Shown one piece after another: positions 57,887 to 64,000 of a stretch of 64,000 nt of DNA. The DNA comes from Solimicrobium silvestre. GTDB taxonomy: Bacteria > Pseudomonadota > Gammaproteobacteria > Burkholderiales > Burkholderiaceae_D. The stretch lies in NCBI RefSeq assembly GCF_002976435.1, contig NZ_PUGF01000001.1:434001-498000 (forward strand), read 5' to 3'. Numbering within the stretch: position 1 is the stretch's first letter; every line of letters begins with the position of its first letter. The translations under genes and the position numbers were made by a program. The notes beneath the pieces are model-generated. The model did no database searches and was not told where the DNA came from. It saw only the letters and a list, made by a program, of their open reading frames with translations.

Positions 57887-58537
57887 ATGAAAATCATCTT
57901 AATCGGCGCTAGCGGCTTTATCGGTTCTGCTTTATTACAAGAAGCGTTATCTCGTCAACATCAGGTAACGGCGCTGGTTTCTAATCCGGCCAAAATCGCG
58001 GCACAAGCTAATCTGACCATCGTCGCAACGAATGTAAATGACACAACAGCACTGACTGAGCAATTGCGCGGCGCAGATGCAGTTATCAGCGCCTTTAGCG
58101 GTCACGCCCAAGCGGATGTGTATGAGTATTATGTAAAAGGTGTTCAATCAATTATTGCCGCAACCAAGGCGGCAAAAACAGATAAAAAATCACCGCGGTT
58201 ATTAATGGTGGGCGGCGCAGGTAGTCTGGAAGTGGCTCCTGGTTTGCAAGTGGTAGATACACCGTCTTTTCCCGAACAATGGAAAGCAACCGCAGAAGGT
58301 GCACGCCAAGCTTTAACTTTATTAAAACAAGAAACCGAATTAAATTGGACGATGTTAAGTCCTGCAGCGCATATAGAGCCTGGACAACGCACCAACCAAT
58401 TCCGTCTAGGTTTGGATCAGTTGCTGGTGGATGCGAAAGGTGAGAGCCATATTTCTTTGCAAGATTATGCCGTCGCGATGTTGAATGAATTGGAAAATCC
58501 AGTCCATACACGCCAGCGTTTTAGTATTGCGTATTAA
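57887..58537 (+). CDS. NAD(P)-binding Rossmann-fold protein (atypical short-chain dehydrogenase)
   Basis: 216 residues. The N-terminal nucleotide-binding loop is MKIILIGASGFIGSALLQEA, typical of NmrA/YwnB-like NAD(P)-binding proteins. Later landmarks are GADAVISAFSGHA, LMVGGAGSLEVAPG and NWTMLSPAAHIEPGQR. The usual Tyr-x-x-x-Lys pair is not evident, so it may be an oxidoreductase of the atypical class or a redox-sensing protein. It lies opposite the LysR gene and is followed by a terminator. Confidence 0.88.
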   Translation: MKIILIGASGFIGSALLQEALSRQHQVTALVSNPAKIAAQANLTIVATNVNDTTALTEQLRGADAVISAFSGHAQADVYEYYVKGVQSIIAATKAAKTDKKSPRLLMVGGAGSLEVAPGLQVVDTPSFPEQWKATAEGARQALTLLKQETELNWTMLSPAAHIEPGQRTNQFRLGLDQLLVDAKGESHISLQDYAVAMLNELENPVHTRQRFSIAY

Positions 58538-58558
58538 ATTATTCTGGGAAGCTGCTCA

Positions 58559-58588
58559 GCACACGGTTGCAGGTAACCGTGTGCTTTT
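58559..58588 (+). terminator. Rho-independent terminator of the NAD(P)-binding protein gene
   Basis: A perfect 10-bp stem GCACACGGTT / AACCGTGTGC with loop GCAGGT, followed by TTTT. It starts 22 bases after the stop of the plus-strand gene and ends just before the convergent BCCT transporter stop. Confidence 0.9.
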
Positions 58589-58589
58589 G

Positions 58590-60599
58590 TTACTGATGGC
58601 TAGGTGCCTGCTGCAGCAACTGCGCCTGCGCATTCATAGAAAGACTTAGGTGACGTTCGTACTGCTTCAATATATCGGCCAATAATTCCTCTTCCGAAAA
58701 ATACTGAATGTCATAGCCTTTACGCCCATCGGCAAAGTAGGTGGTTGGCTCATAGGTTTGCGCGTTGGAGGAAGCTGGCAAAGCGTCATTGTTCAACGCA
58801 AAAGCGGGGATTTCTTTAGCAACACATCGCACGCCATAAACAAAGTCACGCAAGCTGGTTTGCGCTATTTTTAGCTGTACACTTCCGTCTCCATTCACCA
58901 TCACTTCCGCTTGCACAGCACCTTTTGCAAATTCTTGCTGCATGGTGCGCATGGCAGGTTGCACCATTTCATTCATAAACGTTTGCGTTTCAACTTGGCC
59001 CGCCTGATGCAAAATTTGCGCTAAGCGGCGTTTCCAATGTTTGCCGGTCCAAAAATTGCTGGCGTAAGACAGTTTTTGCTGTGAATGCAACGCATCTGCC
59101 TGCAAACCGCGCAACAAGCCAACGCACAGCAATAACATCACAAACCCAAACGGCAAGGCCGCAATTAAGGTCATTGCCTGCAATGCTTTTAAACCGCCAG
59201 CAGACAGCAAACAACAAGCGACCAAGCCAATTAACGCAGCCCAAAACAAGCGTTGCCAAATCGGTGAATTCGTGTTGCCGCGGCTGGCAATGTTATCAAT
59301 AACAAACGCACCGGAATCTGCTGATGTCACAAAAAATACTGCGATCAATAACACCGCAACAATCGAACTGAGCGCCGAAAAAGGTAGATAACTAAAGAAC
59401 TGAAATAACAATGCATCTACATTACTAGCGGTGGCACCCAAGGCGCCGGCAGCGACATGCGTATCTATCCAAATCGCTGAATTACCAAACACCGTCATCC
59501 ACATAAAATTGAATAAAGATGGAACCAGCAATACGCCGACGATGAATTCACGTATCGTTCGTCCGCGTGAAATACGCGCAATAAACATACCGACAAATGG
59601 CGACCAGGAAATCCACCAGGCCCAATATAAAATGGTCCAGTTACCAAACCAACCGGCGGATTTTGTCGGCTCGTAGGTGTAATTACGGAAGGTCATTTCT
59701 ACGATGCTGGATAAATAATCGCCCAGATTTTCACTAAAGCTACCCAGCAAATATAAGGTAGGGCCAACCGCCAGCACAAAACCCATTAATACGATGGCGA
59801 TCAACAGGTTAATTTCACTAAGTATCCGTAATCCCTTACCTAAACCAGAGGCCGCAGAGATTCCGGCTAACACCACCACAACCACAATTAAACCAAGCTG
59901 AAAACTGAGGTCGCCAGTATGCCAACCCGTCATATTGCCCAGGCCAGCCGACAATTGTTTAACGCCATAACCAACGGTGGTGGCAATCCCGAAAATGGTG
60001 CTACATAGCGCGAACACATCAACGGCATGTCCCCACGGGCCGTTGATACGCTCTTTTAAAATCGGGTATAAACCGGAACGTATGGTCAATGGCAAGTTAT
60101 ATCTGAAGCCAAAATACGCCAGCACCAATCCAACTACGCCGTAAATTGCCCATGCATGAAAACCCCAGTGAAAAAAGGTCATGCTCATGGCTTCGCGCGC
60201 ACCTGCCGGTGTTCCGCCAGCAGCCAATGGTGGTGTTAAATAATGCTGTAATGGTTCACCCACGCCAAAGTACATTAAACCGACACCCATGCCAGCGGCA
60301 AACAACATCGCCATCCAGGAAGTGAAGGGAAATTCAGGCTCGGCATCATCCGGACCTAAGCGAATTGCGCCATATTTACTCATGGCGATACCGATTAACA
60401 ACATGAGAAAAAACGCAACTAACAGCGTATAAAACCAGGAGAAATTGAAGGTAACCCACGACTGTGCGCTGGCAAACCAATGTTCTGCTGCGCTAGGGTT
60501 GATGATGGAAATAACGACCAGCAAGCTCACAAAAACCAAGCTTGGGATAACGACAGGCCAACTAAATGTGGTTCGCTTTGATGGGCTGTTCACAGGCAT
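58590..60599 (-). CDS. BCCT-family choline/glycine betaine transporter (BetT-like)
   Basis: 669 residues with 12 predicted membrane helices. The BCCT signature is visible in AAGMGVGLMYFGVGEPLQHY, MSMTFFHWGFHAWAIYGVVG, and ILYWAWWISWSPFVGMFIAR. A hydrophilic C-terminal tail of about 150 residues (from FWTGKHWKRRLAQ) is like the osmosensing tail of BetT, which imports choline with protons or sodium. Substrate is inferred: no betaine-synthesis genes lie nearby. Monocistronic, with an AT-rich upstream gap. Confidence 0.93.
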   Translation of the reverse strand: MPVNSPSKRTTFSWPVVIPSLVFVSLLVVISIINPSAAEHWFASAQSWVTFNFSWFYTLLVAFFLMLLIGIAMSKYGAIRLGPDDAEPEFPFTSWMAMLFAAGMGVGLMYFGVGEPLQHYLTPPLAAGGTPAGAREAMSMTFFHWGFHAWAIYGVVGLVLAYFGFRYNLPLTIRSGLYPILKERINGPWGHAVDVFALCSTIFGIATTVGYGVKQLSAGLGNMTGWHTGDLSFQLGLIVVVVVLAGISAASGLGKGLRILSEINLLIAIVLMGFVLAVGPTLYLLGSFSENLGDYLSSIVEMTFRNYTYEPTKSAGWFGNWTILYWAWWISWSPFVGMFIARISRGRTIREFIVGVLLVPSLFNFMWMTVFGNSAIWIDTHVAAGALGATASNVDALLFQFFSYLPFSALSSIVAVLLIAVFFVTSADSGAFVIDNIASRGNTNSPIWQRLFWAALIGLVACCLLSAGGLKALQAMTLIAALPFGFVMLLLCVGLLRGLQADALHSQQKLSYASNFWTGKHWKRRLAQILHQAGQVETQTFMNEMVQPAMRTMQQEFAKGAVQAEVMVNGDGSVQLKIAQTSLRDFVYGVRCVAKEIPAFALNNDALPASSNAQTYEPTTYFADGRKGYDIQYFSEEELLADILKQYERHLSLSMNAQAQLLQQAPSHQ

Positions 60600-60868
60600 T
60601 TAGTGCTCCTTTTAAAGCAAAGAAAGAACATTACTACAAAAATTAATATTTCGTCAATTTTTATAGTCGTACCTCAGCATATTTTAACTACATACACTGA
60701 ATAACCCTTACTTATTGATGGGGCTAACGTGCGCTGCATAAAACATATTTTTAGCCATGCTGAAAGCTATATAAATGGTTAATTTTTACAAAAAAACTGG
60801 GGAGTATATTCCCATGCGGATTTTGCCGACAAAACGAACAATGCAACAAAATCCGCTCAAATCCCGCA

Positions 60869-63800
60869 CTACATTTTCAGCTCAAAATCAACTCGCGTCA
60901 CAGCACCTTTATCTTTAATATCGTCGCCATTTAATTTCGGTGCAATCGAAAACATCCGATCGGCACCGACATGGTTTGTGACGCTTAAATAGTTTTGCAC
61001 GGTTGCCTCGCGGCGAACGGCCAGAGCACGAATATCATCTTCGCTGATCTTGGTATTGCTAATAATTAGGCTCTCCATTTCTGCAGTCGGTAGTGATTTG
61101 GCAAATCCAATCATATTGCGCGGCTTGTCAAATTTAGCCGCAGAATAAATTTTATCAATGGCTTTTGCGCGCTCAGCGTCAGAGAGAGGCTTCGTATCGG
61201 CATCTACCGCAGCGGCATCACTTTCTTCTTTCACATCTTTAGATTTTTGAATTTGCTTAGCCAACATCGCAGTACGCAAACCTGAAGTATCTGCAGTTAG
61301 ATCAGCACGACCGATAATATCGAGCTTTAAATTAGGATGTTGTTCCAGCGCTTTAGCAAGGCTATCCAGTTTAGCTTTACTGGCATCGGTCAGCTTGGCC
61401 GAGCCTGAAGGAAACTCAATATATGCCAGCTCTTCACCACCGGAAAAAGAATGCGCTAACAAAGAAAATGGAGAAGTGATTACTTTACCGATCAGGTTAA
61501 TAAACACTTTAAAAATCAAACCACCGATGGAAAATTCCGGGTCATTAAGCGTGCCAGAGATCGGTAAATCCAAATTAATTTGCCCATTTAAATCCGTCAA
61601 TAAAGACACTACAAAAGGAACTGGCAAGTGCGTTGCATCAGGGCCGTCGACTTTATCACCGAAAGTAAGCTGATCAATTTTGAGCGTGTTATTCGCCGCT
61701 AATTGATTATTTTGTATGTGGTATTGCACATCCAGCGACAACTTGCCTTTGATAATCGGATACCCTGCATATTTCGCTGAATACGCCGTCAAACGCGGTA
61801 AATCAACGCCACTGGCAGTGAGTTTAATATCAAGCAACATGGGCGTAAAAAGCGGATTCAAACTACCAGAAATAGCGATTGGCGCGTCATTGTCTATCTT
61901 ACCGTCCAAATTAATCGGCGCAGCTTGCGCAACGTTGGAATGAATCGCACCGACACTACCTTTCATCCCTGTCATACGCATCGAGTAATGTGGTTTGATG
62001 AAATTATCGGTGTAATTAATTATTCCGTTATTAAAATTAATTTGCCCAATATTGATGATGGGAGAATTGGCTGGAGCTGGAGCTGCGGCTGGAGTTGAGA
62101 CTGACGCTGTAGCAGTAGTTTGCGGCAAAATTACCGGCTGTGGCTTAGCGTCTGTTTTGATATCTGTTTTAGCATCAGCCTTTGCGTCAGCTTGCTGATG
62201 CACCACGATATTTTGCAAATTCAATTTACCTTGCTCAGATAAAATCGCCCGTGCATAGAAATCGGTTAAGTCAATTTTGCCTAAAGTAATACTCTGTTGC
62301 TGGCCACCCAGAGCAACATTAATCCCGCCGATTTCCAGCATTTTCCACTTCAAAAAGTCATCCGAATTTTCTTTGTCCTGGGTACGTAAATTCGCCAACT
62401 TCAACAGTCCTTGGTATGTAACTTCACTCGGCGCCTTCCATGCCAACTGCCCTTTGGTGCTGACGGAACCGGTCGCCAAAGTGATGTTGAGAAACTCGGT
62501 AAAGTAAGGCTGCAACGCGGCAAGTGCAAAATTTTGCACCTCGACTTTTAGTTGCATGGCTTTTTCTGCTACAGAACCTTGCACTGAAAATTTGCCCGAT
62601 TTATTTAACGTGGCACGCATCGTCATATTGATCGGCTGAGCAAACTTGCTGGTAACGTGTTCCAACTGTGCCTCGACTGAATCGGCGCGGATACTCACCG
62701 CAGGCTGTACTGATTTATCGCCAAAGACAAAATTACTGTCAGTGAGTGCAATTTGATTTATATCGGCTTGCCATTCTGGTGATTTAGCTGCTGGCTTAGT
62801 TACTGACTTAGTTGATCCTTGCGCAGCCGGTTGCACTTCATTTTTAGCTGCCACTTTCTTCAACATGTGACTAAAATTCAATCCACCATCAGCACCACGG
62901 AAAATATCTCCCTGTACATGCTCTAGCTGAATTTGTTCTATCTTGGCTTGTTTGGTTTCAGTGTTCAACGCCAATTTTTCAATGGCGATTTTTTTCGCCG
63001 ACATGCCACCATATTCGCTCTTGGTCGCTTGCAGTTTTAAATCTTCCAGCGCACCTGAAAATTCACTCAAACTGAGGTTGCCATTTTTGGCTTCTATCTG
63101 AGTTTGCAGCGACAGTTTTCCAGACACATTCGCCGCCATGATCCGGTTAACATAAGGCTGATAATCAGCCAGCGCTAAATCAGACAACGTTAATTGACCC
63201 GCAACAGCTGCATGCGTAGCATCAACCGTGCCGACAAAATGCACTTGCTGCTGCCCGGCTTCACCAAAAGACCAGCTTAATTTGGCTGGATTGGCTTTCT
63301 CGTTAGTTGAAATTTTTTGTGCATCGACATTAACGTTAGCGAGTTGCAGCTCCATGGTTGGCGTCGCATTTGCCGCATCAGACCAATGCACTGTCCCGTT
63401 TTTCAACTGAAAATGCGCCAGATCAAATAATGGTTTGCTCGTGTTTGCTGCACTGACATGTTCTGGTTCAGCTGTCTTTACAACTACCGTTTTTTTATTG
63501 GTTTGCAATGCCAGCCAATTCAACATGCCTTGCTGATTTAATCCGGCCCAAACTTGTGGTTCTTTTATTTCTAACGAATCCAGCGCGACATTATCGGTGA
63601 CTAAATTGGCCTCGTGGATATTGACATTAATTGCCTGGGCTTTAAATAAAGGTGCGCCAGCCAGATCAGCCATCGCTACATCAGTCAAACTGGCAGTGCC
63701 TGACAGGTTAATATGCTCAGCGTCTTTTTGAGCAGAAAAATTCAAGGTCAAATTGGATGAAAATTTAGCGGAACTTACCTTAAATGGCAATGGCGTAGGT

Positions 63801-64000
63801 GAGAATGCAATTAACTGAGTCAAGTCGAATTGGTTAAAATCTATCGCCAAACTAGTTTCATGGGTAATAAAAAATGGCTTACTGCGGCCTTTTAATTCAA
63901 ACAGACTACCATTTATTTTTGCCGACAAACTAGGCTCAACAAACGCGTCAATGGCACCAGTGAAATTAGATAAAAAAGGCAGCCCAATAGTTAATGCATC
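60869..64000 (-). CDS. AsmA-like DUF748 family protein (5' end outside window)
   Basis: At least 1,043 residues remain. The frame is open to the last base (DALTIGLPFLSNFTGAIDAF at the edge), so the N-terminus lies outside; an internal TTG at 63928 is not the start. The repeated amphipathic beta-strand blocks (for example LANVNVDAQ, INFNNGIINYTDNFIKPHYS, NLDGKIDNDAPIAISGSLNP) belong to DUF748/AsmA-like proteins, thought to span the periplasm and move lipid between membranes. The C-terminal part (AYIEFPSGSAKLTDASKAKL, LDIIGRAD) resembles an OmpA-like segment. A low-complexity Ala/Lys/Asp/Pro linker lies around the middle (about 62060-62190). Confidence 0.9.
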   Translation of the reverse strand, partial: DALTIGLPFLSNFTGAIDAFVEPSLSAKINGSLFELKGRSKPFFITHETSLAIDFNQFDLTQLIAFSPTPLPFKVSSAKFSSNLTLNFSAQKDAEHINLSGTASLTDVAMADLAGAPLFKAQAINVNIHEANLVTDNVALDSLEIKEPQVWAGLNQQGMLNWLALQTNKKTVVVKTAEPEHVSAANTSKPLFDLAHFQLKNGTVHWSDAANATPTMELQLANVNVDAQKISTNEKANPAKLSWSFGEAGQQQVHFVGTVDATHAAVAGQLTLSDLALADYQPYVNRIMAANVSGKLSLQTQIEAKNGNLSLSEFSGALEDLKLQATKSEYGGMSAKKIAIEKLALNTETKQAKIEQIQLEHVQGDIFRGADGGLNFSHMLKKVAAKNEVQPAAQGSTKSVTKPAAKSPEWQADINQIALTDSNFVFGDKSVQPAVSIRADSVEAQLEHVTSKFAQPINMTMRATLNKSGKFSVQGSVAEKAMQLKVEVQNFALAALQPYFTEFLNITLATGSVSTKGQLAWKAPSEVTYQGLLKLANLRTQDKENSDDFLKWKMLEIGGINVALGGQQQSITLGKIDLTDFYARAILSEQGKLNLQNIVVHQQADAKADAKTDIKTDAKPQPVILPQTTATASVSTPAAAPAPANSPIINIGQINFNNGIINYTDNFIKPHYSMRMTGMKGSVGAIHSNVAQAAPINLDGKIDNDAPIAISGSLNPLFTPMLLDIKLTASGVDLPRLTAYSAKYAGYPIIKGKLSLDVQYHIQNNQLAANNTLKIDQLTFGDKVDGPDATHLPVPFVVSLLTDLNGQINLDLPISGTLNDPEFSIGGLIFKVFINLIGKVITSPFSLLAHSFSGGEELAYIEFPSGSAKLTDASKAKLDSLAKALEQHPNLKLDIIGRADLTADTSGLRTAMLAKQIQKSKDVKEESDAAAVDADTKPLSDAERAKAIDKIYSAAKFDKPRNMIGFAKSLPTAEMESLIISNTKISEDDIRALAVRREATVQNYLSVTNHVGADRMFSIAPKLNGDDIKDKGAVTRVDFELKM

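Overview
The window is a chromosomal segment of a betaproteobacterium, most likely order Burkholderiales and family Oxalobacteraceae; an Undibacterium-like aquatic organism would fit. The reasons are the order of the division and cell-wall cluster (mraZ to ftsZ, then a peroxiredoxin, then lpxC), a glucokinase fused to an RpiR-type regulator, a meso-DAP type MurE, a dciA/M23-peptidase neighbourhood, and moderate GC with AT-rich intergenic gaps. The genus is an inference; no 16S gene is present.

Region 1 (1-6560, minus strand) is a tightly coupled chemosensory operon of the Wsp / alternative-cellular-function type: a c-di-GMP phosphodiesterase-like REC-GAF-GGDEF-EAL-REC protein, CheW, CheR with TPRs, a second CheW, and a CHASE3-type methyl-accepting protein that runs off the left edge. 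The kinase and methylesterase are probably just outside the window. Region 2 (6561-9207) is a low-density accessory stretch with a small orphan gene, a long hairpin, a broken small ORF, and a nucleotidyltransferase-fold gene behind two identical 35-bp palindromic repeats.

Region 3 (9228-26800, minus strand) is a starch/maltodextrin utilisation locus: TonB-dependent receptor, MFS sugar transporter, periplasmic GH13 and GH31 enzymes, a LacI regulator, a cytoplasmic GH13 alpha-glucosidase, an exported pullulanase, and two glucokinases (one fused to RpiR). Together they would take glucan oligomers through the outer membrane, trim and debranch them, import maltodextrin/maltose and phosphorylate the glucose. 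Two perfect AAAGCGCTTT palindromes upstream of the receptor are probable LacI-family operators. A frameshifted IS4-family element (27355-28674) lies next to the locus.

Region 4 (29002-33829) has tRNA-Glu, tRNA-Ala, gltX, an M23 peptidase, dciA and lpxC. Region 5 (33830-51970, minus strand) is a peroxiredoxin followed by the full dcw cluster: ftsZ, ftsA, ftsQ, ddlB, murC, murG, ftsW, murD, mraY, murF, murE, ftsI, ftsL, rsmH, mraZ, with four 10-bp-phased MraZ boxes upstream of mraZ and a strong terminator after ftsZ.

Region 6 (52322-64000) has the RNase P RNA gene, a thiamine-diphosphate enzyme, an arylamine N-acetyltransferase, a polysaccharide deacetylase, a LysR regulator divergent from an NAD(P)-binding protein, a BCCT osmolyte/choline transporter and an AsmA-like DUF748 protein cut by the right edge.

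No complete new system is obvious. The best candidates for follow-up are the palindrome-controlled nucleotidyltransferase at 8059-9207, the altered receiver and start codon of the 3924-6560 protein, and the divergent kinase motif in the glucokinase-RpiR fusion.
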